Below are positions 7,946-15,766 of a DNA stretch of 52,713 bases, piece after piece (position 1 is the stretch's first letter; the number at the start of each line of letters is the position of its first letter). The position numbers and the translations under genes are program-made. This stretch comes from a virus. The notes under the pieces are model-generated. The model did not search any database. It worked only from the letters and a program-made list of their open reading frames with translations, and was not told where the DNA came from. The stretch spans positions 1 through 52,713 of the IMG/VR virus record IMGVR_UViG_3300037882_001471; one strand, written 5' to 3'.

Positions 7946-8383
7946 ATGTCAAAAAGTAATTCACTCGAAAATAGCCTGCTACTGCTGATTTTCAATAACA
8001 CGAATATCGCAAACGTAGGTGATGCTACCGGTCTTCGCGGAAGCTCCACAGCAGGCAGTCTCTATTTCTCCCTCCATACGGCTGATCCCGGCGAAGCTGG
8101 CGCACAGAACACGAGCGAAGCGGCTTACGGTTCCTATGCCCGTGTCGCGGTGGCGCGCTCCGGCGCAGGCTTCACCGTTACCGGCAACAGCGTATCGCCT
8201 GCCGCTGACGTGACGTTCCCTGCGGCTGCATCCGGTACGGAAACGGAAACCCACTTCGGCGTAGGTACGGCATCCTCCGGTGCGGGCGTGCTGCTCTACT
8301 CCGGCACGGTGACTCCGAACATCGCCGTCGCCGCTGGTGTGACACCGATTCTGACCACTGCAACGGCGATCACCGAAGATTAA
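7946..8383 (+). CDS. LHTADPG-motif virion protein
   Basis: 145 residues. YFSLHTADPGEAGAQNTSEA followed by YGSYARVAVARS is a widespread phage virion motif. A Thr/Ala/Gly-rich beta region follows (FPAAASGTETETHFGVGT), then a terminal strand pair. Probably one subunit of a fibre or spike. GGAAGGGGAG lies before the ATG. An intrinsic terminator follows at 8411. The tandem shorter paralogue is directly upstream. Confidence 0.65.
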   Translation: MSKSNSLENSLLLLIFNNTNIANVGDATGLRGSSTAGSLYFSLHTADPGEAGAQNTSEAAYGSYARVAVARSGAGFTVTGNSVSPAADVTFPAAASGTETETHFGVGTASSGAGVLLYSGTVTPNIAVAAGVTPILTTATAITED

Positions 8384-8410
8384 TCGTAGCCTGGTCATCT
8401 GTGTTGGAAG

Positions 8411-8440
8411 GGCGAGGCTTAATTGCTTCGCCTTTCTTTT
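8411..8440 (+). terminator. Rho-independent terminator
   Basis: GGCGAGGC-TTAATT-GCTTCGCC forms an 8-base-pair stem with one G-U pair and a 6-base loop, followed by TTTCTTTT. It lies 28 bases after the LHTADPG gene stop, and probably limits readthrough into the longer fibre genes. Confidence 0.8.
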
Positions 8441-8455
8441 AAGTGAGGTAGAAAA

Positions 8456-9415
8456 ATGTCATTAGCGTATGTTGCAGGTGGTCAATTAGGTTCAGATGGC
8501 ACTGGTAACTTCTCGCAGTCCTTTGCTGAGGGTGTTTGCAACGGCGCGCTCGTTTTCATCGTATCGAACGCCAGCAACGCCGCGCCGGTAAGCGGCAACG
8601 TCACCTACAATGGTGTGGCGATGACTTTCGTAGGAAGCGCGATCGACGCAGCGACCGAGCTTGGCCGCGTCGATTGTTATTTCCTTGGCGGCGCGAGCTT
8701 CCCATCCGGCACGCAAACCGTTGCCTTCACGCAATCCGGCGGTGCTACCAAGCGCCTCTATGCGGTTTCGTTCTCATGCGCCGCCGGCAAGGTGATCCAG
8801 CTATATAAAAACAACCTCGTGGCCGGGGTTGATGATCTCCCCACGAATCCGCAGGCCGCTGGCACGATCAGCGCCGCAGAGTTCAATAAATTCTATGGCT
8901 ACGCCAAACTCAACGACAACGTAGCGAATCCTTCCGTTACGCTCGCTGTCCCTGCTTCGCGCACTGTCGCTGGCGCGGCGTGCTTGTTCACTGGTAACGT
9001 CGCAGCGAGCACTTCTGTTGCGAACGGAACCGAGCGTGCTGAAGCAAACTTTTCCGGTAACGCAAAAGCAGCTTCTTTGCTTACTGCCGCTCCTGTCAAT
9101 AACGGCAACCTTGTCATGGGCTGGACGGTCAGCACCGATGACATGGCGGCGATCTTTGCGTTCATTGAAGAATGCGATGTTCTCAGCGGCAATGTGACGC
9201 TCGATGGTGTTGCACAAGCTGGCGCGAAAGTGCTGGTTGTGATGGCGACAGACAATTCTCTCAGCAATGCCGCCGTGCGCGCCGTAGCCACTACCGATGG
9301 TTCAGGTGACTGGTCGGCTGATGTACCTGTCGGAATGGTCAGCTATGCTCATTGCATGTGGGATGATTCCGGCACGCTATACAGTTCTGTTGGCGCTCCA
9401 TTCCTAAGCCCGTAG
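8456..9415 (+). CDS. virion adhesin-like protein with C-terminal Ig-like (carboxypeptidase-regulatory-like) domain
   Basis: 319 residues, poor in charged residues, rich in Ala, Ser, Gly and Thr, with repeated short strands such as SGNVTYNGVAMTFVGSAID. The last 80 residues (LSGNVTLDGVAQAGAKVLVV then TTDGSGDWSADVP) match the pattern of carboxypeptidase-regulatory-like or SpaA-type Ig folds. Such proteins form surface-exposed fibre parts. It lies between a terminator and the 896-residue repeat protein. AGTGAGGT precedes the ATG. Confidence 0.6.
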   Translation: MSLAYVAGGQLGSDGTGNFSQSFAEGVCNGALVFIVSNASNAAPVSGNVTYNGVAMTFVGSAIDAATELGRVDCYFLGGASFPSGTQTVAFTQSGGATKRLYAVSFSCAAGKVIQLYKNNLVAGVDDLPTNPQAAGTISAAEFNKFYGYAKLNDNVANPSVTLAVPASRTVAGAACLFTGNVAASTSVANGTERAEANFSGNAKAASLLTAAPVNNGNLVMGWTVSTDDMAAIFAFIEECDVLSGNVTLDGVAQAGAKVLVVMATDNSLSNAAVRAVATTDGSGDWSADVPVGMVSYAHCMWDDSGTLYSSVGAPFLSP

Positions 9416-9438
9416 AGGATTTGATGAAAAAAATCCTC
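9415..9438 (+). promoter_or_regulatory. hairpin sequestering the ribosome site of the 9424 gene
   Basis: GAGGATTT (9415-9422) and AAATCCTC (9431-9438) are perfect complements with an 8-base loop GATGAAAA that carries the ATG. The Shine-Dalgarno GAGG is inside the stem. An alternative pairing TTTGATGA/TCATCAAA overlaps it, so the start region may switch between two folds. Confidence 0.5.
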
Positions 9439-9693
9439 ATCAAAAAAGCGAAACAGAATTGCATCGTTGTTTTTGAGACAGCAACGGGCCGTGCTGCGAT
9501 CATTGCTTCCGATGTCGGCAATGTGCGTGATCCTGCATGGCGACCGATCGGCCATATTTGCGTTGCTGTTCCACCAGCGATTTACAATGAAAGCATTAAA
9601 GATGGTCATGATCCGCACAAGCTGGTGATCGATTATGCGCGCCTGAGATTCGAATCGCATCTCGCTAAAATGTTTGGGAGCATCGCAGCATGA
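9424..9693 (+). CDS. hypothetical protein between fibre genes, 89 aa
   Basis: Starts MKKILIKKAKQNCIVVFETA and holds a short beta-rich region, then AVPPAIYNESIKDGHDPHKL. It lies between two fibre-like genes and overlaps the start of the repeat protein by 4 bases. It could be a small fibre assembly or connector protein. The ATG at 9424 is used, not the TTG one codon earlier. No family recognised. Confidence 0.6.
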   Translation: MKKILIKKAKQNCIVVFETATGRAAIIASDVGNVRDPAWRPIGHICVAVPPAIYNESIKDGHDPHKLVIDYARLRFESHLAKMFGSIAA

Positions 9694-12380
9694 CCCAAAT
9701 TTTCATTTTAGCCGGAACGACTTCATGGACGGTTCCTGATGATTTCGACGTAGCCGCAAATACCATCGAAGGCATCGGCCCTGGCGGTCACGGCTTCCAA
9801 ACTGTCAGCACGGGTGCATCGGGCGGCTCCGGTGGTGGTGGCGCTTATGCAAAAATCACCAACTGGTCAGGATCAGGATCGGTCACAACACAGGTCGGTG
9901 CGGGAGGCAGTGAAACCGATACGATGTTCGTGGATGGCAGCACGCTCGTTGCAGATGCGGGCAAAAATGGCGCGTCCACCACCGCAGGTGCAGCAGGTTT
10001 AGCATCCGGTTCTGTCGGCAGCACAAAATATGATGGCGGCGCTGGCAAGCGTTCATCGATTGCCGGTTCCGGTGGCGGTGGCGCGGCTGGCCCGAACGGT
10101 GCAGGTAAAGATGGCGGTGTCGGCGCTGCTGGCAGCACCAGCACGTCAGGCGGTGGTGGCGGCGGCGGCTCCGATGGTGGATCATCGACAGCAGGTGCTA
10201 ACGCCTCCGGCAGCACGCGCGGCGCTGGTGGTCATGGCAATGACGGCACGGGCGGCGGCACTACAAACGGTCAAGCTGGTACGGCAAATAAAGGCGCAGG
10301 TGGCGCTGGTTCCGATACTGGCGGCTTCAGTGCATCTGCGACTGCCGGTGCAGGCTCGTCCAGTCAAGTATTCGATGCCACGCATGGCTGCGGTGGCGGT
10401 GGCGGTGGTTCTGGCGCATCGGGCGGTTCCGGTACGGGTGGCGGTGGTAACGGCGCGAATTATGGCGGCGGTGGCGGTTCTGTCGGTCAATCTGCTGGTG
10501 CATCACCTGGTACGCGCGGCACGGGCGGCGCTGGTATTCTCGTCATCACCTACACTCCGCTTGGTGATGCCACTACGTTCGCGTTCAGCGGTGATAATGC
10601 AAGCCATGTCGGTGAATGGTCTGACAATATTACACTCAGCCCCACTGCTGGCCTCTGGCCTGTAGGTGTCACCATCACACTTAGCGATGGCGGCGCGGGC
10701 GGCACATTTTATCCTGCTACACTTAATCCTACCGCTGGTGTTACTGCACCTGTAAGTTTCCGCTATCGCCCCGCAACTGCTGCGTCGATCAGCATTGATG
10801 CTGACAGCGGCGGTGAGATGACCGATCCCAGCGTTCATTCGTTCACAGCGAGTGCTGCTGAAGAATGCGCCTATTACCCACAGATTCCTGGCTATATCGA
10901 TTTCGAGTTGCAGGATTATACAGAACTCGGCGCAACTGCTGTCGATTTTGAATTTTGCCAAGATAATAATGAACTGGCGGTCGGCGCATCTTCCGGTACT
11001 TGCACGGTCACGGGTGTTAGCAGAGCGGAGAAGCGTTCAGTTGGTTCCGCTACCGGAACAACTCCTACAGCTTCAGCATTCGGCGTAACTGCAAAACGTG
11101 CAGTCGGTTCTTCCACAGGCACGAGCACGGCGGCGGCGGTCGGCGCTCCTAAATTCCGTGCTGTCGCATCATCGACCGGCACGAGCACGGTCACGGCGAC
11201 GAGCAATGCCTTAAAAGCCTCGCCTGGTTCAGCAAATGGCGCGTCCAGTGTTTCAGGTGTCGGTTCGGCAGATACGGAAGGGATCGGCTCTGCCGCAGGC
11301 ACGACTACGGCTAATGCCGTCAGCGCTGCCACCAAGACCGCAGCAGGATCATCCTCTGGTGCTGCAACCTGTTCCGGTGTTGGTACAGCGGCAATCCGTG
11401 CTGCGGGTTCTTCGACTGGCACGAGCACGGCTACTGGTGCTGGCGCAAGTGCAAGCACAGGTGCAGGTTCTTCCTCCGGCACATCTACAGTTTCAGCGAC
11501 AAGCAATGCGACCAAACGATCGGCAGGTTCCGCCGCTGGTCTAGGCACGCCTGCTGCTGTCAGCAACGCGACAAAGGCATCGGCTGGCGCATCCTCCGGT
11601 CTTGCGACCTGCACGGGTGTCAGCCGTGCTGAAAAGCGGTCTGCTGGTAGTGCAGCGGGTACAAGCACGGCTACGGCGGCTGGCGCATCGGAAGGTGATA
11701 GTGCCGGCAGCGCAGCGGGTGTTGCAACGGTCAATGGTGTTTCGGCAGCGCAGAAGCGCGCGGCGGGCGCATCCACCGGCACATCGACGTGTAATGGTAC
11801 AGGAAGATCGGAATTCCGCGCTGTCGGCTCATCAATTGGCACAAGCACGGCAGCGGCGACAGGTGAATCTGAAGCGCGCGGAGCAGGATCGTCCTCTGGC
11901 GCGGCTTCGTGCAATGCCACCAGTAATGCTCTTAAAACCGCCTCCGGCAGCGCGGCGGGTGTTGCAACTTGCTCCGGTGTCATCACTGGTCAGATTCCTG
12001 CTGTTGGCGCGGCGGCAGGCTCAAGCACTGCTACGGGTGATGGTACTGCACAAAAACGCTCGGTAGGTAATGCCGCCGGCACGAGCACGGCTGATGCGCC
12101 GTCACAATATGGCGTACCAGGCAGCGCCGCAGGTACGAGCACGGTCACGGGTGTAGGTGTTGCGGAATTCCGCGCGGCTGGCTTTGCGGCTGGCTCTAGC
12201 AGCGCCGATGGTGTTGGCAGTTTCGTTGCATCTTCACCTGAACGGCTGGTGATCACCGTCGAATTGAGCTTGCTAAGTGAGCGCACTGAAGTTACTATAA
12301 TAGAAGAATATATTGAGGCCAGCATTGTCGATAACGACATTACCGTGGAATTAACTCTGCTTGGGGATGATGAACCATGA
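9690..12380 (+). CDS. glycine-rich fibre/adhesin with 20-residue repeats
   Basis: 896 residues. Residues 1-280 begin TQIFILAGTTSWTVPDDFD and become a glycine-rich sheath (GSGGGGAYAKI, GGGGGGSDGG, GGGGGSGASGG), as in phage glycine-rich adhesins that form polyglycine-II-like tips. Residues 290-400 look like an Ig-type domain. Residues about 430-850 are about twenty copies of a 20-residue repeat with consensus close to RAAGSSSGTSTVTGVSNA. A short acidic tail ends the protein. It probably forms an extended host-contact fibre; the repeats suggest length variation by recombination. It overlaps its neighbours by 4 bases at both ends. Confidence 0.72.
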   Translation: MTQIFILAGTTSWTVPDDFDVAANTIEGIGPGGHGFQTVSTGASGGSGGGGAYAKITNWSGSGSVTTQVGAGGSETDTMFVDGSTLVADAGKNGASTTAGAAGLASGSVGSTKYDGGAGKRSSIAGSGGGGAAGPNGAGKDGGVGAAGSTSTSGGGGGGGSDGGSSTAGANASGSTRGAGGHGNDGTGGGTTNGQAGTANKGAGGAGSDTGGFSASATAGAGSSSQVFDATHGCGGGGGGSGASGGSGTGGGGNGANYGGGGGSVGQSAGASPGTRGTGGAGILVITYTPLGDATTFAFSGDNASHVGEWSDNITLSPTAGLWPVGVTITLSDGGAGGTFYPATLNPTAGVTAPVSFRYRPATAASISIDADSGGEMTDPSVHSFTASAAEECAYYPQIPGYIDFELQDYTELGATAVDFEFCQDNNELAVGASSGTCTVTGVSRAEKRSVGSATGTTPTASAFGVTAKRAVGSSTGTSTAAAVGAPKFRAVASSTGTSTVTATSNALKASPGSANGASSVSGVGSADTEGIGSAAGTTTANAVSAATKTAAGSSSGAATCSGVGTAAIRAAGSSTGTSTATGAGASASTGAGSSSGTSTVSATSNATKRSAGSAAGLGTPAAVSNATKASAGASSGLATCTGVSRAEKRSAGSAAGTSTATAAGASEGDSAGSAAGVATVNGVSAAQKRAAGASTGTSTCNGTGRSEFRAVGSSIGTSTAAATGESEARGAGSSSGAASCNATSNALKTASGSAAGVATCSGVITGQIPAVGAAAGSSTATGDGTAQKRSVGNAAGTSTADAPSQYGVPGSAAGTSTVTGVGVAEFRAAGFAAGSSSADGVGSFVASSPERLVITVELSLLSERTEVTIIEEYIEASIVDNDITVELTLLGDDEP
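10978..12231 (+). repeat. tandem 60-bp coding repeats
   Basis: About twenty degenerate units of about 60 bases, each encoding one 20-residue unit of the glycine-rich protein. GGCACGAGCACGGC and close variants recur once per unit. Because the repeats are biased in all frames, they also create long meaningless antisense open frames. Confidence 0.85.
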
Positions 12381-12715
12381 CCGTAGAAACTGAATTTTTC
12401 AAAGGTGATTCAAGCGACATCTTTTCCGTGAAAGTGTACTCCAATGGCGTACAGGTAACGGGTGATGATCTCTCTGAAAATTACGAAGGTTCATTCAGTC
12501 TCGTGAAGAAGCTCGGCCTTGAGCCAGTGCTGACGAAAGACATGGTGATCGTAGAAGACAGTTTCCGTGCATCGGTCGTGCCTGATGAGAGCGAAGACCT
12601 CGCCACCGGCAACTATATCGCTGTTACCGAGATCACTAAAGTTGACGGCACTTACCGCAAGGAAAAGCATGTCAGCGTAGCCGTGCGCAAGCAGGGCGTG
12701 GTGGTCACTCCGTAA
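12377..12715 (+). CDS. fibre-associated hypothetical protein, 112 aa
   Basis: Begins TVETEFFKGDSSDIFSVKVY and is beta-rich throughout, ending HVSVAVRKQGVVVTP. The pattern resembles small Ig-like or BppU-like domains that sit on baseplates or fibres. ATGA overlap with the repeat protein indicates co-translation. It converges with the minus-strand block at 12705. Assignment to the virion is by context. Confidence 0.6.
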   Translation: MTVETEFFKGDSSDIFSVKVYSNGVQVTGDDLSENYEGSFSLVKKLGLEPVLTKDMVIVEDSFRASVVPDESEDLATGNYIAVTEITKVDGTYRKEKHVSVAVRKQGVVVTP

Positions 12716-12980
12716 GTCTTTTCTCCATCTCTGCTCGATATACCGGCCCGTACACATCGCCCACAGCGCTAAGAATTCTCGCTCGCACAGTCTGATATTT
12801 GTGACCGTCTTTCAACGCCGCCCGAATATAATCCTGCCAATCTACGAGCACTCCGCGCTGTTGGAAAAATGATAAGATGATTTCCAGCGGCACGCCGTGA
12901 GTTCCGACGAGAGTGAAAACACCCGCCATCACTGGAATATCAGATTCGGTTTTGCCGACAACGGTTAGAATTTTCTTCAT
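12705..12980 (-). CDS. hypothetical protein, 91 aa, last gene of the large minus block
   Basis: Starts MKKILTVVGKTESDIPVMAG. The start at 12980 overlaps the previous stop (ATGA); a longer frame from 13001 is unlikely. The middle is hydrophobic (PLEIILSFFQQRGVLVDW) and the rest helical. It overlaps the 3' end of the plus-strand gene by 11 bases, with no terminator between them. No family recognised. Confidence 0.6.
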   Translation of the reverse strand: MKKILTVVGKTESDIPVMAGVFTLVGTHGVPLEIILSFFQQRGVLVDWQDYIRAALKDGHKYQTVRARILSAVGDVYGPVYRAEMEKRLTE

Positions 12981-13228
12981 GACGTGAAATCTGCACGCCA
13001 TTTTTTAATATTCTTTTCTACCGCATCTTTAGAATCGCCTAGAAAACAGGCTAAGGGTATAAATTCACCGGGTGGATAAATTGTAAAACCATCAGCGAGT
13101 GCATTTAATTCATCGTTGGTGTACCACTTACCGTGCTCAAGTTTTTCCGCAGCTTTATGACCTAGCACGAAGCGCGCGTTATATTCTACGCAGCCGCGCG
13201 GTGATACCAGACCTATCCATCTGCTCAT
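12977..13228 (-). CDS. hypothetical protein, 83 aa
   Basis: Starts MSRWIGLVSPRGCVEYNARF, with GKWYTNDELNALADGFTIYP later. Both ends are ATGA overlaps. No family recognised; compact mixed alpha/beta composition. Confidence 0.6.
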   Translation of the reverse strand: MSRWIGLVSPRGCVEYNARFVLGHKAAEKLEHGKWYTNDELNALADGFTIYPPGEFIPLACFLGDSKDAVEKNIKKWRADFTS

Positions 13229-13494
13229 ATCGTTTGATCTTTATCCAGCATCGTATAGATGCGCCCGCTTGACATGCGAAGAATATTTGGGCGAGTGGGA
13301 AAATGCTTATCGAGCAGTTCGATAAAGAGCGGCATCGCCTGTTGCAGCGTCAAATCCTGCTTCCCTTCGATCGTGCCGAAGATGAAGGATTCTTTGCCCG
13401 GAAATTGCACGCGGCCAATCCAGTATCGGCGGCAAACCTCGCCGCTTTCTAATTTGTCCGGGCGTGCGTCGGTCATTCCTGCTGATACGATCAT
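13225..13494 (-). CDS. hypothetical protein, 89 aa
   Basis: Starts MIVSAGMTDARPDKLESGEV. It has a strand pair (RRYWIGRVQFPGKESFIFGT) followed by a helix LTLQQAMPLFIELLDKHFP. ATGA overlaps at both ends. No family recognised. Confidence 0.6.
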   Translation of the reverse strand: MIVSAGMTDARPDKLESGEVCRRYWIGRVQFPGKESFIFGTIEGKQDLTLQQAMPLFIELLDKHFPTRPNILRMSSGRIYTMLDKDQTI

Positions 13495-14162
13495 ATTTCC
13501 AGCCTCATAATTACAGGTGTGATCGGCGCATCATTTTTGGTGAACGGGTCTTTAAAGAAAAGTTTGATCGGAGGAAAGCACGGGATATAACCGTCAACAG
13601 GTGCGCCGCGTTTCGGGCTGCTGCTGATACCGATGAAGTTTACCGTTCCGCCACCGTTTTTGCATTCGGCAAAATTGGTGTGATTTGGCGGATCGTACAG
13701 CATCCGTTCATATCCTTCATAGTTGACCTCACTTTCGATGTGAATATCACCGAAAAGACCGAGATATTTTGGCTCAGATTCATTTACACTATTGCCCGTG
13801 CAAATCAAAGGATGGCCGGTGATTTTTTCGTACAGTTTTTCACCTTCACAAATTAGTTTCATTGCTTCTTCTTTATGGTTTTTCATATATAAATCTTGAT
13901 CGTCAGTGAGTTTTATCAAACACAGAAGCATCTGACCGATCATTGAGCCGATTTCTTTCTCCGGTTCCTCGCTCATAATTTCGTAGCCGCCTTCACCTAC
14001 CGCCCAAATCTGGTAGGGAAAGTGATCACCAGGATAGCGATAATCACGGAGCATGGCGACCTTATCACCTACGCCGCCGAAGCGATCGACAATGAACGTC
14101 ATGCCCACTTTGCCTTCGAGCACGCGAGCTAAACCTTTTTCCGTAAGCCGTGCGACAATCAT
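13491..14162 (-). CDS. hypothetical protein, 223 aa
   Basis: Starts MIVARLTEKGLARVLEGKVG. The start at 14162 overlaps the lipoprotein stop as ATGA and is preferred over 14174. Notable segments are FVDRFGG-like FIVDRFGGVGDK near residue 25, a long helix around LYMKNHKEEAMKLICEGEKL, and a proline-rich end. One of the larger proteins of the block; no family recognised. Confidence 0.6.
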   Translation of the reverse strand: MIVARLTEKGLARVLEGKVGMTFIVDRFGGVGDKVAMLRDYRYPGDHFPYQIWAVGEGGYEIMSEEPEKEIGSMIGQMLLCLIKLTDDQDLYMKNHKEEAMKLICEGEKLYEKITGHPLICTGNSVNESEPKYLGLFGDIHIESEVNYEGYERMLYDPPNHTNFAECKNGGGTVNFIGISSSPKRGAPVDGYIPCFPPIKLFFKDPFTKNDAPITPVIMRLEI

Positions 14163-14419
14163 GGCTTTACACACTTGAAAACGATGACAGGATATTGCGT
14201 GTCTGACATGACGCTCTCTTGGGTTGTAGTGGTGATGACTTCCAGTTTCTTACCTTCATTGTCACATGCACGCGCTGCCGCCGTTGCGACATCACCGCCC
14301 ATAAGTTGAAAGCCTTTGATCGTGCGAATATCACTGTTCGGGCCTGGTGCTTGCGCTACGCGCTGGCCGCAGGCCGTTAGTGTGATGGTACAGCAGAGAA
14401 TTGCGAGAATGGTTTTCAT
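14159..14419 (-). CDS. small lipoprotein, 86 aa
   Basis: MKTILAILCCTITLTACGQR is a lipoprotein signal peptide with lipobox LTAC, so Cys17 should be lipidated. The mature part is about 70 residues with two further cysteines. An early-type phage lipoprotein is often a superinfection-exclusion factor or a spanin part; it is far from the lysis genes, which favours exclusion, but this is inference. AAGGAAA is the ribosome site, and a copy of the repeat element precedes it. Another copy lies inside the signal-peptide coding sequence (14376-14394). Confidence 0.75.
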   Translation of the reverse strand: MKTILAILCCTITLTACGQRVAQAPGPNSDIRTIKGFQLMGGDVATAAARACDNEGKKLEVITTTTQESVMSDTQYPVIVFKCVKP

Positions 14420-14462
14420 GGTTTATTTTCCTTTCGTGGTTGGTGTGAGTGTGATGGTAGAG

Positions 14463-14975
14463 CTATTGTTTCTGGTATAGCCCTTTGCGCACCCTGACCA
14501 TTCTGTTCTTCACGGTCAGTTGAGCGAGGGCATTATTTACCGCTCCTTCTGATACATCATGCCCTTTTTCTTTCAGTTCTTCCCATAGCTGGAACACTGC
14601 ACGGCTTTTACCATCGCTCATGCATTCTTCCACTATGTGAGTCACCGAGGCGCGCTGTATTGTAATTTTTTTGCTGCCGCCTTCCTTGAGAATGGACAGA
14701 ATTTCGTCCAGCTTCGCCATGATTGCGCTGTTGCTGATCGATTCCGATGGTGGAGTAACGGATAGGGGGGGGGGGGTTTCTACTGCCGATGGCGCTTCAC
14801 CGTTGACTAGGCTGTATTTACCCCGGCTGATCTTCTTCACCACGTTTTTGTTGGCGAGTGCGATCAGCCCTTGCTTGACAGCGCTGTAAGTTTTTTCCGA
14901 GAGAGTTTCCAAATCAGGAATGGAATATATTTTTCCATCCTGCATGATTTCCCTGAGTTTATCTTGTGTGGACAT
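14463..14975 (-). CDS. tandem winged-helix protein, probable regulator
   Basis: 170 residues with two related winged-helix-like units: residues 3-55 (REIMQDGKIYSIPDLETLSE ... VVKKISRGKYSL) and 110-170 (THIVEECMSDGKSRAVFQLW ... RMVRVRKGLYQK). Both end in a basic wing. The linker is proline-rich (ETPPPLSVTPPSES) and is encoded over a run of 12 cytosines. Likely a DNA-binding regulator; it lies in the middle of the repeat-element cluster and might bind it. AAGGAG is 10 bases upstream. Confidence 0.68.
   Translation of the reverse strand: MSTQDKLREIMQDGKIYSIPDLETLSEKTYSAVKQGLIALANKNVVKKISRGKYSLVNGEAPSAVETPPPLSVTPPSESISNSAIMAKLDEILSILKEGGSKKITIQRASVTHIVEECMSDGKSRAVFQLWEELKEKGHDVSEGAVNNALAQLTVKNRMVRVRKGLYQKQ
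14765..14776. repeat. 12-base G homopolymer inside the winged-helix gene
   Basis: Twelve consecutive G on the plus strand (C on the coding strand) encode the PPP of the linker between the two winged-helix domains. A slip of one base would cut off the second domain. No comparably long G or C run inside another coding gene was noticed. Confidence 0.85.
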
Positions 14976-15017
14976 TTCGATTTGCTCCTTATTGGTGTTA
15001 GTGTGATGGTACAGCTA

Positions 15018-15389
15018 TCAGGCAATCATCTTGTCGAAAATATCGACAGACTTTTCCATGATGTCGTTCACGGCGGTCACATACTGTTTCCGCGTGATTT
15101 GTTCCCCTAGATGATGGGGATAGGTGTGATATTTTGAATTGATCTCAATCACACCGTTCTTATCGCGCTGCACACGCAGGCAAACCACCATGCCCATCGA
15201 GTCCACGCGCAGCACGCGGAAATAGATGTACCAGTAGTCTTTCGCCGTTTTCGGCAGGCTGTAGTTGTTACGATAACGGAAATACTTGCCGACGAATTTT
15301 TTAGCTTCCGCCTGCTTTTCTTTATTTCGTGCTTCATAAAGCGCGCTGTTTATCTTTCGCGCCTCTGCTTCGAGTTTCTTGAGTGACAT
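15018..15389 (-). CDS. hypothetical coiled-coil protein, 123 aa
   Basis: Starts MSLKKLEAEARKINSALYEA; a charged coiled coil fills the first 35 residues, then GKYFRYRNNYSLP begins a beta-rich domain ending in a helix. The next gene (15428-15766) has the same plan (coiled coil, then a beta domain beginning GDILVSAPDRR), so the two may be diverged paralogues. A repeat-element copy and AAAAGGAG precede the start. Function unknown. Confidence 0.65.
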   Translation of the reverse strand: MSLKKLEAEARKINSALYEARNKEKQAEAKKFVGKYFRYRNNYSLPKTAKDYWYIYFRVLRVDSMGMVVCLRVQRDKNGVIEINSKYHTYPHHLGEQITRKQYVTAVNDIMEKSVDIFDKMIA

Positions 15390-15427
15390 AGGTTGCTCCT
15401 TTTGCCGGTGTAGGTGTGATGGTACAG

Positions 15428-15766
15428 CTAGATTTCCTTCGTCCAGCCTTGGTAGCTGTGCAGGGAAACCAGTTCACCCTCCTTGCCGTTCTTCAGCAGA
15501 TTGATGCCTTTTGCATCATAGCTCTGATTGTAGGATGAATAGACTTCCACCACGCGCACGCGCCGCACCCGGCCAATGCGTCTATCTGGCGCGCTCACGA
15601 GAATGTCACCAGGTGCGAAGCCTGCATAGATAGGGCCAAGCTCACGCCGGATAGCGCGCTCATCTTCCATCAGCGGCGCTAATTCCTGCCGGTGGCGATC
15701 CTTCATTGCGCTAAGTTCCGCGCGTTTCGTCTTCAGTTTTTCTTCCAGTTCAGTTGCAGTGCTCAT
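15428..15766 (-). CDS. hypothetical coiled-coil protein, 112 aa
   Basis: Starts MSTATELEEKLKTKRAELSA with a 45-residue coiled coil, then PGDILVSAPDRRIGRVRRVR and EVYSSYNQSYDAKGINLLK, a small beta-barrel-like region. First gene of the four preceded by the repeat element, with three element copies upstream. AAAGGAG is the ribosome site. No family recognised. Confidence 0.65.
   Translation of the reverse strand: MSTATELEEKLKTKRAELSAMKDRHRQELAPLMEDERAIRRELGPIYAGFAPGDILVSAPDRRIGRVRRVRVVEVYSSYNQSYDAKGINLLKNGKEGELVSLHSYQGWTKEI

Noticed and set aside
10916-11986. 356-codon open frame on the minus strand, inside the repeat protein
   Set aside because: It is a mirror of the Gly/Ser/Thr repeats, made of Ala/Pro/Val low-complexity sequence, with no ribosome site and no family; an effect of codon bias in the repeats.
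9690-12380. Diversity-generating retroelement target
   Set aside because: No reverse transcriptase or template/variable repeat pair is seen; variation here would come from tandem repeats.
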